A stretch of DNA of 11,687 bases from an uncultured Duganella sp. (lineage in GTDB: Bacteria > Pseudomonadota > Gammaproteobacteria > Burkholderiales > Burkholderiaceae). A program made the position numbers and the translations under genes. Under the pieces are notes generated by a model. It was not told the DNA's origin, searched no databases, and saw nothing but the letters and a program-made list of their open reading frames with translations. This document shows positions 1 to 7,105 of the stretch, piece by piece (position 1 is the stretch's first letter; the number at the start of each line of letters is the position of its first letter). The stretch lies in contig CAMLSG010000174.1 in NCBI GenBank assembly GCA_946482635.1, forward strand, positions 1 through 11,687, given 5' to 3'.

Positions 1-365
1 AAAATACTCCGGCACGGGATGCGGCGAAGTCGGGGAAGGGGTGCTGCCCGGGCCAAACGGGGCACCATCTGCTTCCCAAGGAGATGTTTAAGCGCAAGAT
101 CGACGTTCCGGTTGTACCTGAAAAGTTGGTTAAGGGCCCCGGTAGTCGAGGTTGATGGTGGCCGACACTTTATGGTTGTGTTGGGTGTTCTCGGCCTTCT
201 GGCTGTCCAGGCCAATGCCTGTGTAGGGCGTCAGCCCATCGTTGACATAGCTGAGCGTTGTTGCCTGGGGTAGCCGTCGGCGCGCAGTGTCGCCAGCGTC
301 ATGTCGCGCCCATGTCGCAGGATATCGAGCACGCGCGCACGGGCCTCTGAGTCAAGATGTTGCAT
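1..365 (-). pseudogene. Frameshifted pyridoxamine 5'-phosphate oxidase-like (FMN-binding split-barrel) gene, runs off left edge
   Basis: The start is ATG at 365, preceded by a good GGAGG ribosome site 4 nt upstream. The first 33 residues read like the N-terminus of small PNPOx-like general-stress flavoproteins (VLDILRHGRDMTLATLRADGYP). The family continuation QATTLSYVND, then GLTPYTGIGLDSQKAEN and HKVSATINLDYR, is present but in another frame. One base appears to be missing from the C-run at 267-270 (GGGG on the plus strand). The second frame then hits TAA at 130-132. Beyond that no frame restores the family's C-terminal half; only a weak FPDFAA-like fragment is visible near 20-40. I call it a pseudogene with at least one clear frameshift and probably more. 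A sequencing error could explain the first shift but not the later decay. Such proteins bind FMN or a related flavin; the exact activity is unknown. It sits 23 nt after the broken cytochrome b gene and was probably co-transcribed with it. Confidence 0.75.
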
Positions 366-388
366 GATACCTCCTGTTTCGGGTGCTG

Positions 389-1042
389 CTAGCTCGCCCA
401 CTGCCACGCCCAGCGCGCCCACCAGAATCCGCCCACAGCCAGCAGCATCAAGACGCCGATGCTGCGGAAACGATGCCGGATGCTCATGCCTGGCGGTCCC
501 GCCTTCTTACCGTGGCACATCGACGCGATCAGGTTCTCGCGGTGCAACCAGCTGCTGGCGAAGACGGCGGCGATGTGGACAACGACGATGGCAAGCATCA
601 GGTTCGCCAACGCCTCATGGATATCCTCCCAGCGGTCGGTGCTCGTCTCCTGCAGCGCAACCCAGCCGCTCACTGCGACCGCGGCGCCAGTTGCGAGAAG
701 GGCGACAATGGCCAGTCCGCCAGCTGGGTTATGCCCGGTGAAGTGTTGCGGCGTGCCCGAGATGAGGGAACGGAGATACGCGAGGGCCGCCGCCGGACCA
801 CGGACGAAATTCGCGAACCGGGCGTAGCGTGTACCAACGACGCCCCAGAAGACGCGAAATACGATAAGGCCCGCTGTCGTGTAGCCTCAGGCGACATGTA
901 CCGGGCGCCAGATCCTCTCTTCGGAAGTCAGGTAAGCGCCGACAAAGCAAACAACGATGAGCCAGTGAAAAACGCGGACGGGAACGTCCCAGACGAGGAT
1001 TTTGCCGCCGTCCACAGCGTGTTGCGAGTCTGTCCTGAGCAT
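389..1042 (-). pseudogene. Cytochrome b561-type membrane protein interrupted by one in-frame TGA
   Basis: From ATG at 1042 (GGGGAGG just upstream) the frame is open to TAG at 389-391, 217 codons, except for one TGA at 887-889 (codon 52). Both sides match bacterial cytochrome b561-like diheme membrane subunits that carry electrons between quinol or cytochrome c partners. The part before the stop has VWDVPVRVFHWLIV and ends VHVA. The part after begins GYTTAGLIVFRVFWG and continues with FVGTRYARF-like sequence, FTGHNPAGG and IHEALANLMLAIVVVHI. Candidate heme-ligand or conserved histidines are H27, H49, H104, H142 and H156. Four to five hydrophobic helices are evident, the last near residues 193-213. 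Because reading frame and length are otherwise intact, this is a single nonsense change (for example from TGG or TCA) or a sequence error. Nothing suggests selenocysteine. A working readthrough product cannot be excluded. It lies 152 nt downstream of the L,D-transpeptidase gene and is probably separately promoted. Confidence 0.8.
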
Positions 1043-1131
1043 ATTGCCTCCCCGCCGACAGCGCATTCTGCGCGCGCATGCGACAGCATTGATCGACCAG
1101 GCCATGTTATGGCTGGCCACCGGCAATATCC

Positions 1132-1145
1132 ATGATCTATGTCAA
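1132..1145 (-). promoter_or_regulatory. Candidate FNR/Anr-type box upstream of the cytochrome b gene
   Basis: On the minus strand the site reads TTGACATAGATCAT, an 8-of-10 match to the FNR/Anr consensus TTGAT-N4-ATCAA with the correct 4-nt centre. It is centred about 95 bp upstream of the cytochrome b561 ATG. Oxygen-responsive control would suit a quinol-linked cytochrome b and a stress-type flavoprotein. No convincing -10 hexamer at the ideal distance was found. The TTGACA inside it could alternatively be a plain -35 element. Confidence 0.4.
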
Positions 1146-1194
1146 TCCGGCAGGCGACAGACGTTGATGCGCTCGTCGAGGGGTCGTTGAGGCG

Positions 1195-2787
1195 CTATTT
1201 CTCCGCTCCGAGCGCTTCGGCAAGCTTTCGGTCCAGGCCGTAGGCATCTGGCAGGAAGATGGCGCGGCCTTGCCGATCGGTGATCGCGGTCGCATACAGG
1301 AGAAGCACGGTAATTGGCGTCTTGAGCGCGACGATCCTGGTTGGTCCTGGCTCCATGGCCGCAAGGACGCTAAGCCGGTTCCAGCGCTGGTCATCGCGCA
1401 GCGCGAATATTGCGAGTTCGTCGGGATGTTCAAGCCGGATACAGCCGTGACTGAGGTCGCGCCTGGCCTGGTTGAAGAGCTGTCTGGCTGATGTGCCGTG
1501 AAGATAGATGCTCATAGGATTCGGCATCGCAAACTTCACTGCGCCTAGCACATTACGGGGACCCGGACGCTGCCGCAGGCGCACGGTGCCCTCACGCAGC
1601 GCGTCCAGCGCTGAGCTGGACCCGGAGTTGGCGGCGCCAATGCGCGGCACCAACTCCATATCTTCTTTTCGCAGCAGTTCCGGATCGCGCGCCAGCTTCG
1701 GGATCAACTCCTGCACTTCGATGCTGCGCGGGACGTTCCAGGCGGGATTGAATTCCAGGTGGCTCAATTGTGCTACCAGGAGCGGAGTCGGAGTACGCGC
1801 TGCGTTGCCGACAATGACACGCATCTCAACTTCGACACTGGCCGGCGTAACCCGCGTGTCGAGCGCCCACAGGCGAAACGCTGGCACGTTCACGACGATC
1901 AAGGGGCCAGGGGGCAGCGTCGGCAGCCAGCGCAGCCTTTCCAATGTGAGCTCGAGCTGGCGGATGCGCTGCGACAGCGGGACCGATAGGGCAGACAGGG
2001 TCGCCTTGCCGGCAATGCCATCTGCTACCAACCCATGCCGTGCCTGGAAGTTGCGAACTCCTGCCTCGAGTGCTGCGCTGTCAGTGCCATCTTCCGCCAT
2101 ATCACCCAGCAGTACCAGTCTCTGCCGGATGTCAGCAAGATTGGCATGCAACGCGCCGTCGCCGCGCGTAACCGACGGCGCGGCCAGCGGTGGCAAGCGG
2201 GTAAACGCTGGCTCAAGGCTTCGATATTCCGATAGCGTCTGCTTCACGCGGGAATACAATGCCGATTTCGGTTCCGCAGCGGATATCGCGGAATCAAGCT
2301 TCGCTTCATCGATGGCCGCTGCAAGCGCTATCACCGGATCGAAGCTATCTGGCGCGCGGGCGCCCGCGTACCATTTGTACTCTGGCGTGGTTCGGCCGGA
2401 ATGAAGGTCTGAAAGGAATCGCAATACGGCGCAAGTGAGTTCAAGATCAAACTGGGCCAGCTCGTTTGCCGGTGCGCCTGCCTCGGGAAATGGAATCCTG
2501 ACGGCGTAGTCTTCGGCAACCAGGCCATGCTGCGCGGCTTGCCTGAGTTGCTGCAGAACGTGCGCCGCCATGGCACGCCGCTCGCCGCCCCAGACCGGAC
2601 GGCCGCCACGGTTGGCATAGAACCTGAGTGCCATTTCGTGGGCGCGGACTGCGCGACGGCCCTTCGGCGTATCGGCCGCCCGTGATGCAAGCAACTTGGC
2701 CATTGCCTCGCCGGACTGGACGTCTTGTTGTGCAACTGCGAGAGGCAACAGGGTCGCCAGGATCGCGCTAAGCAGGACTCTTTTCAT
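1195..2787 (-). CDS. Murein L,D-transpeptidase, YcbB/LdtD-like (YkuD domain with peptidoglycan-binding domain)
   Basis: A 530-residue exported enzyme that would form 3-3 crosslinks in peptidoglycan in the periplasm. The chosen ATG at 2787 starts a clear signal peptide (MKRVLLSAILATLLPLAVA, then QQ). In-frame ATGs at 2820 and 2826 would bury it, and an AGGTGA lies 13 nt upstream of 2787. Residues about 25-200 match the helical scaffold region of YcbB-type enzymes. Residues about 213-268 form a PG_binding_1 repeat (IRQRLVLLGD, VRNFQARHGLVADGIAGKAT). The YkuD catalytic domain runs from about 295 to 490, with H430-G and the signature SHGCIRLE, whose nucleophile is C449. E. coli YcbB is about 615 residues, so this is a somewhat shorter but complete version. 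It starts 73 nt after the histidine kinase stop, so it may be the last gene of that operon and could link the two-component system to envelope remodelling. Family assignment is firm; operon membership is an inference. Confidence 0.92.
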   Translation of the reverse strand: MKRVLLSAILATLLPLAVAQQDVQSGEAMAKLLASRAADTPKGRRAVRAHEMALRFYANRGGRPVWGGERRAMAAHVLQQLRQAAQHGLVAEDYAVRIPFPEAGAPANELAQFDLELTCAVLRFLSDLHSGRTTPEYKWYAGARAPDSFDPVIALAAAIDEAKLDSAISAAEPKSALYSRVKQTLSEYRSLEPAFTRLPPLAAPSVTRGDGALHANLADIRQRLVLLGDMAEDGTDSAALEAGVRNFQARHGLVADGIAGKATLSALSVPLSQRIRQLELTLERLRWLPTLPPGPLIVVNVPAFRLWALDTRVTPASVEVEMRVIVGNAARTPTPLLVAQLSHLEFNPAWNVPRSIEVQELIPKLARDPELLRKEDMELVPRIGAANSGSSSALDALREGTVRLRQRPGPRNVLGAVKFAMPNPMSIYLHGTSARQLFNQARRDLSHGCIRLEHPDELAIFALRDDQRWNRLSVLAAMEPGPTRIVALKTPITVLLLYATAITDRQGRAIFLPDAYGLDRKLAEALGAEK

Positions 2788-2860
2788 GGATATTGCGGCT
2801 TCACCTGAGTTCACAGCCATGAACATTAGGCTTCGGCCGTGACGCGGTACATGACTTGAA

Positions 2861-4294
2861 TCAAACTCTGGGGCCGCCGGGTTCGATCGATGGCGGTTGA
2901 TTATGGTGCGCCAGCGGGAGACGGATCCGCACCACCGTTCCCTGTCCGTCAGCCTTGCGTCGTATTTCGACCTTGCCGTGATGGAGGTCGAGGATTTCCT
3001 GCACGATGGCCAGCCCCAGCCCGTGTCCGCCAGGTACGGCGCCTGGGAGACGGTAATAGGGTGTGAACAGCTTGTCGATCTCCTGTTCGGGAATAGGGAC
3101 GCCATCGTTGGCAATGTCCAGCACTGCGCAGTCGTTCCAGCGCGACAATTTCAGCTGGATCTCTCCCTGTGCAGCGCCGTGCTGTGAAGCGTTGTCGATC
3201 ACGTTCTGCAGCAGGCGCCGCAACTGCGTGGGGTCGCCCCACACTTGGCAGTCTTCTGTCACCTCCAGGCCGATACTTTGGCCGCGCCGGTCCAGCAGAG
3301 GCTCGATTGTGCAGATGACATCGCAGCAAAGCCCTTGCAGCGACAGGCTTTGCATTTGCGTCTGGTCGCCGCCAGCGGCAATCCGGCTCAGCGTCAGCAA
3401 CTGCTCCGCCAGTTTGCTGGTGCGGCGCGCGCCGGCCATGGCATTATCCAGCGACGCCTTGCGTTGCTCGGGCGTGGTCGCGCGCAGGGCGTTCTCCAGA
3501 TGCAGTTGCAGGGCTGCGATTGGGGTGCGGATTTCGTGGGCGGCGGCATTGAGGAAGCGCTGTTCACGTTCGAAAGCCGCCCGGATGCGGTCGAGCAGAT
3601 GGTTCAGCTCAGTAATGATGGGCGCCATTTCCAGCGGTGTTTCCTGGAGCAGCAGCGGCTCCAATGATTCCGGCTCGCGCGCTGCGATGCGTGCCGCCAG
3701 CTCGGATAACGGGCGCATATTGTGGAGGATCAGGAAGTTCACCGCCGCGAGCATTAGCACGCCACCGATCGCCAGCGGGATCAAAATGGTCTTGCCGATA
3801 TCGTCCGACATTTCCTGCCGAACTTCATCCTTTTCGGCGGTCAGCACCCAGACCTTACCGGACGGCAGGGCAAACACCTGCCATTTGGCCTCGCCAATCT
3901 GGCTGACCGAGTAGCCGGGGCGTAGCGGCCCGAGGGGCGTTGTCGGCGCCGAGGCCGACTTGGCCAGCAGTGCGCCCTCCTTGTCCCATACCTGGAACGC
4001 AATCTTGGTCTCGTAACGGTGGCCAAATACTTCCGGTTCGTCGCTGGTGCTTGTTTCAAGTTCGTGCGGCAGCGCGATGACAATCGGCTGGGTAACCGTC
4101 GCATTCTCCAGCTGGCGCGCGACCAACGCCTCCAGCACCCGCGCCGACGTCGCCAGGCGGGCGCTGAACAACTCGTCGGATTCATGCCGCGCCACGGCGC
4201 GCGCGCCGACCCCGATCCCAAGGAAGATCAGGAGCATGCAGAGCAGGGTGGCGGCAACCAGTCGCTGGCGGGCGGAATACGAATGTGTTTTCAT
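2861..4294 (-). CDS. Two-component sensor histidine kinase, QseC-like
   Basis: A 477-residue inner-membrane kinase. It has TM1 at about 11-31, a periplasmic sensor region at about 32-166, TM2 at about 168-190, and a HAMP-like linker from 191 to about 240. The dimerisation/phosphoacceptor box is FLNAAAHEIRTPIAALQLHLE with H253. The ATPase domain has an N box RRLLQNVIDNASQHG (N364, N368), a G1 box reading NDGVPIP at 396-402, the F box LFTPYYR, and a G2 box GGHGLGLAI at 422-430. The G1 box is the N-x-G-x-P-I-P form, also known in CusS-type kinases, rather than the usual DxGxG. The ATG at 4294 overlaps the response-regulator stop (ATGA), so the pair is translationally coupled. The sensed signal is unknown. 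The closest match from memory is the QseC/PmrB/TctE group. The domain call is certain; the exact orthology is not. Confidence 0.93.
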   Translation of the reverse strand: MKTHSYSARQRLVAATLLCMLLIFLGIGVGARAVARHESDELFSARLATSARVLEALVARQLENATVTQPIVIALPHELETSTSDEPEVFGHRYETKIAFQVWDKEGALLAKSASAPTTPLGPLRPGYSVSQIGEAKWQVFALPSGKVWVLTAEKDEVRQEMSDDIGKTILIPLAIGGVLMLAAVNFLILHNMRPLSELAARIAAREPESLEPLLLQETPLEMAPIITELNHLLDRIRAAFEREQRFLNAAAHEIRTPIAALQLHLENALRATTPEQRKASLDNAMAGARRTSKLAEQLLTLSRIAAGGDQTQMQSLSLQGLCCDVICTIEPLLDRRGQSIGLEVTEDCQVWGDPTQLRRLLQNVIDNASQHGAAQGEIQLKLSRWNDCAVLDIANDGVPIPEQEIDKLFTPYYRLPGAVPGGHGLGLAIVQEILDLHHGKVEIRRKADGQGTVVRIRLPLAHHNQPPSIEPGGPRV

Positions 4295-4956
4295 GCGGCC
4301 AGGTCGCCCATGCGGTAACCGACGCCGCGGATAGTCTTGACGACCGAAGGCGCTATCTTGCGCCGCAAGTGATGGACATGCACGTCGATGGTGTTGCTTT
4401 CCGCCCCTTCACCCCAGCCGTACAGGGATTCTTCGAGCTGGGCGCGGTTGAAAACGCGCTGCGGGTTCTCCGCCAGTTGCAACAGCAGCATGAATTCCAG
4501 CCGCTGCAGTTCGACTGGACGTCCTTGCCATGTGGCGCTCAGGCTTTCCGGATTGAGTGAGAGTTCGCCGAGTGTCAGTTGGTTGACCTGGCGCCCGCTG
4601 CGGCGGCGCAGCAGCACCCGCAGGCGGGCCAGCAATTCATCGAGCTCGAACGGCTTGACCAGGTAGTCGTCTGCACCAAGGTCGAGACCCTGCACCCGGT
4701 CGCGAGTCGAATCGCGTGCCGACAGCACCAGCACCGGGATCGGATTTTCGCTGTTGCGCAGCGCCTTCAGGACCTCGGTACCGTCCAGGGTGGGCAGGCC
4801 CAGGTCCAGGACCACGACATCGAACTGCGTGTGGGCGAGGGCCTCGATGGCTGCGGGGCCGTCGTCGACATGTTCGACGGTATAGCTGGCGCGCCGCAGC
4901 GCCACCAGCAAGCCGCTGCTCAGCAGGGGATCATCTTCGACTATCAGGACTTTCAA
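4291..4956 (-). CDS. OmpR-family response regulator, QseB/PmrA-like, TTG start
   Basis: A 221-residue DNA-binding response regulator partnered with the kinase encoded immediately downstream. The receiver domain (1-115) has the acidic pocket E7-D8-D9, phosphoacceptor D51 in VVLDLGLP, S79 in LVLSA, and K101 in YLVKPF. The C-terminal winged helix (about 125-220) contains LQRLEFMLLLQLAENP, SNTIDVHVHHLRRKI and VKTIRGVGYRM, typical of the OmpR/QseB group. I start it at TTG 4956 because the frame from there begins KVLIVEDDP and AAGGAGG lies 8 nt upstream. The longer ATG at 5037 would add 27 unrelated residues and overlap the TPR gene. It follows the TPR gene by 19 nt and overlaps the kinase by 4 nt. 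Its DNA targets are unknown; autoregulation of the whole gene train is plausible. Confidence 0.93.
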   Translation of the reverse strand: MKVLIVEDDPLLSSGLLVALRRASYTVEHVDDGPAAIEALAHTQFDVVVLDLGLPTLDGTEVLKALRNSENPIPVLVLSARDSTRDRVQGLDLGADDYLVKPFELDELLARLRVLLRRRSGRQVNQLTLGELSLNPESLSATWQGRPVELQRLEFMLLLQLAENPQRVFNRAQLEESLYGWGEGAESNTIDVHVHHLRRKIAPSVVKTIRGVGYRMGDLAA

Positions 4957-4975
4957 CGAGGCAGCCTCCTTGTTG

Positions 4976-5614
4976 TCATTTGCGCTTGGCCGCAATCTTT
5001 GCCAACAGCACTTGAATCTCACCGCGGCGGCCTTCATCCGCTACCTTGCGGCCGGCGCGCGGCGGAGCCTGGAGCGCTTTATTCAGCGCCGCTTCCGCTT
5101 CCGCGTAATTACCTTGCCGGAACAGGTAGTCGCCATAAAAGTAGTTGGGGTCAATGCCGTCCGGGTTGATGGCCAAGCCCTTCTTCAGCAGTTCCAGTGC
5201 CTTCTTGTCGTCGCCAAAGCCAATCGGCCACCCCGGAACTTGATAATACAGCGAACCGAGGCTGGTATAGGCAGAGCCGGACAAGGCATCGGGGTTGAGC
5301 GCAATCGCCTGTTCCAGCAGCTTCTTGGCGTTCTTCACATGGGACAGCGCTCCCAAGCCGCCTTTTGCGCCGGCATAGGTCGATTCAATAATAGCGTACC
5401 AGATCAGCAAGTCGGCACTGCCGGGATTGGCTGCAGCGGTTTTTTCCGCCTCGTTCACCAGCTGCTCGTACTGTGCTTCCTGTGCCGAGGCCGGAGTCTT
5501 GTAGCGCACTTGCTCCCATTTTTGCTGCAGGTTGCTGACTTCTTCGGGTACCCCAGCGAAGGCAAAGGAAACCGGCAGCAGCAGGGCGGCGGCGAATTGG
5601 ACTATGGTTTTCAT
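4976..5614 (-). CDS. Exported TPR-repeat protein of unknown function
   Basis: A 212-residue protein with a signal peptide (MKTIVQFAAALLLPVSFAFA, then GVPEEV), so it is probably periplasmic. Start ATG 5614 is preceded by AGGAG at 9 nt. Helical TPR-like repeats cover about residues 45-185, for example KNAKKLLEQAIALNPDALSG, DDKKALELLKKGLAINPDG and GNYAEAEAALNKAL. The motif VPGWPIGFGDDKKAL between repeats, and DPNYFYGDYLFRQGNY after it, recall TPR proteins of the TatT (TRAP-associated) type, but no TRAP transporter genes are nearby. The basic C-terminus ends AAKRK. It lies 20 nt after the SDR stop and 19 nt before the response regulator, so it belongs to the same transcript. A scaffold or sensor-accessory role is a guess; no enzymatic motif is seen. 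Confidence 0.85.
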   Translation of the reverse strand: MKTIVQFAAALLLPVSFAFAGVPEEVSNLQQKWEQVRYKTPASAQEAQYEQLVNEAEKTAAANPGSADLLIWYAIIESTYAGAKGGLGALSHVKNAKKLLEQAIALNPDALSGSAYTSLGSLYYQVPGWPIGFGDDKKALELLKKGLAINPDGIDPNYFYGDYLFRQGNYAEAEAALNKALQAPPRAGRKVADEGRRGEIQVLLAKIAAKRK

Positions 5615-5634
5615 CTTGGTTGGCTCCTGTGGTG

Positions 5635-6429
5635 TCATTTGGGCAGATATTGGCGGATCACGGACAGCTGCTTGCGGATGGCATCGTCCGGCAGGGAAGG
5701 AAGCAGGCGATTCACCAGTACAAAGAAGGACTCCTTGCGCCCCATCGTGCTTTGCCAGGCCGTGCCAGCCAGGAATTCGGCAAAGGCGGCGGCCACGGTT
5801 TCCGGGCTGTCTTCAGCGGTGCCGAGCGCGCTGTTCATGGCATTGACCGCGGAACTGTTGATGGCGGTCCGGGTGGCGCGCGGCGCGAAGTGACGCACCT
5901 CGATCGAAGTGTCCGACAATTCGCGCCGCAAGGCTTGCGAAAAGCCTTTTAGTCCGGCCTTGCTGGCCCCGTATGCGGCAAATCCGGGGTAGCCCAGCAT
6001 GCCGAATACTGAACCGATATTGATAACCTGGGCCGACGGCGCCTGGTGCAGCAGCGGCAGCAGTTGGCGCGTGAGCAGCATCGGCGCCAGCAGGTTGGTG
6101 TCGAGCATGGCGCGGATCGCGTCCGGCGACTGCGTTGCGAAGCTATGGAACTGGCTGATCCCCGCGTTGTTAATCAGCAGGTTGATCCCGCCTGCTGCCT
6201 GCGCCGCCTGTTCGATCGCGGTGAGTGTGGAAGGGGAAGTCAGGTCGCCGCAGACCACCTGCACGTGCGCTCCCAGCTCTGCCCGCAAGGCGGCAAGGGG
6301 TGCCGGCTGGCGCCCGACCAGGATCAGGGAATCGGCCTGCGGTGCCAGCCGGCGCGCGATGGCGGAGCCGATCCCGCCGCCGGCGCCGGTCAGGACAGCG
6401 CGATAGCGTTGATGAATGCGCTGGCCCAC
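5635..6429 (-). CDS. Short-chain dehydrogenase/reductase (classical SDR), GTG start
   Basis: A 264-residue NAD(P)-dependent oxidoreductase. The Rossmann glycine motif TGAGGGIG is at 14-21, NNAG at 87-90, N112, S140 in INIGSVFG, and the catalytic YGASK at Y153/K157. All catalytic residues are present. R40 after the second beta strand (LVGR) hints at NADPH preference. The tail (about 190-264) is longer than in minimal SDRs, like enzymes that act on lipid or long-chain carbonyl substrates. The start is GTG at 6429, 1 nt after the stop of the heme-oxygenase-like gene; no ATG fits in frame, and translation is probably coupled. It is the fourth gene of the compact block, where a reductive step on an acyl or keto intermediate would fit. 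The substrate is unknown. Confidence 0.9.
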   Translation of the reverse strand: MGQRIHQRYRAVLTGAGGGIGSAIARRLAPQADSLILVGRQPAPLAALRAELGAHVQVVCGDLTSPSTLTAIEQAAQAAGGINLLINNAGISQFHSFATQSPDAIRAMLDTNLLAPMLLTRQLLPLLHQAPSAQVINIGSVFGMLGYPGFAAYGASKAGLKGFSQALRRELSDTSIEVRHFAPRATRTAINSSAVNAMNSALGTAEDSPETVAAAFAEFLAGTAWQSTMGRKESFFVLVNRLLPSLPDDAIRKQLSVIRQYLPK

Positions 6430-6430
6430 G

Positions 6431-7105
6431 TCATGCCGCCTGTTCGAACACGGCGCTGCCGTGGGGCAGGCTGCGGAACACGTCGCCGTACAGCTTGTAC
6501 ATCATGCGTGCCATATGCAGCACGGCCTGCTGGTCGGCCTCGCGTTCCAGGCGGTTGACCAGGCCTTCGAAGAAGGCGACGTGGCTGATATCGAGGCTAC
6601 CGTGCGAGTTCAGGTAGCTGAAGGCTTCCGGTGGCAGGCCCAGGGCGCCGCGCAGGGTATCGGCGGCGTGCGTTGCCAGCGCCGTACTGGTGCCTTCCAA
6701 CACGTGCACCATGCCGAAGAACGCAATCGGATTGCCGCGGTCGATCTGGTGGTAGGCATAGGCGACCATCAGTTCCGTGCTGGCATGCGGCTGGCTGCCG
6801 CGTACCGCTTCCGGATCGCCGCCGCAGGCGGCAATATCGGACAAGATCCATTCCTGGTGGCCGACTTCTTCCTCGATGTACTCGGCAATGGCTGCGCGGA
6901 GCCATTCATACTCCGGGCCGAGGCGGCTGCCACATGCCATGAGCAGCGGCACGGTATGGCGCACGTGGTGATAGGCCTGGGTCAGGAAGGCAATGTACTG
7001 CGCGGTAGTGGCGTGGCCGCGCAGTGCGTCCTGGATGATGGGGATGGCGAACATTTGCTGGCGCTCGGCTTCGCTGCCAGCTTTCAGTGTGTCGAAAAAG
7101 CTCAT
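6431..7105 (-). CDS. Heme-oxygenase-like fold protein, putative di-iron oxidase/oxygenase (TenA/HDO superfamily)
   Basis: A 224-residue all-helical protein, starting at ATG 7105 with AGGAG 8 nt upstream and an ATGA overlap with the ligase stop. Motifs fit iron-containing redox enzymes of the heme-oxygenase-like superfamily: AYHHVRHTVPLL at 44-55, EEEVGHQEW with E78-E80 and H83, HVLEGTS with E137, and HGSLDISHVAFFE giving the H168-x3-D172-x2-H175 pattern. In the HDO enzyme CADD the ligands H88, E142, H174, D178 and H181 (numbers from memory) have nearly the same spacing, so a metal site is likely. Which of E75 or E78-E80 is the remaining carboxylate is unclear, because Y76 sits where strict spacing would put it. 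HDO enzymes oxidise fatty acids, amino acids or amines. Between an acyl ligase and an SDR, oxidation of an activated or acylated substrate is the natural inference. TenA-type thiaminase activity is unlikely here, because no thiamine genes are near. Confidence 0.82.
   Translation of the reverse strand: MSFFDTLKAGSEAERQQMFAIPIIQDALRGHATTAQYIAFLTQAYHHVRHTVPLLMACGSRLGPEYEWLRAAIAEYIEEEVGHQEWILSDIAACGGDPEAVRGSQPHASTELMVAYAYHQIDRGNPIAFFGMVHVLEGTSTALATHAADTLRGALGLPPEAFSYLNSHGSLDISHVAFFEGLVNRLEREADQQAVLHMARMMYKLYGDVFRSLPHGSAVFEQAA

Noticed and set aside
396..673. Separate small membrane protein gene formed by the second half of the cytochrome
   Set aside because: Similarity is continuous with the upstream half in the same frame, and no ribosome site supports an internal start.
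887..889. In-frame TGA read as selenocysteine
   Set aside because: Cytochrome b561-type proteins have no known Sec site, and no selenocysteine insertion hairpin is evident after the codon.
1508..2404. Long plus-strand open frame (298 codons) opposite the L,D-transpeptidase
   Set aside because: Its translation is Ser/Arg/Ala-rich low-complexity without family motifs. It is an antisense shadow of a GC-rich gene.
3063..3914. Plus-strand open frame (283 codons) opposite the histidine kinase
   Set aside because: It is a shadow frame with no motif; the minus strand encodes a complete kinase.
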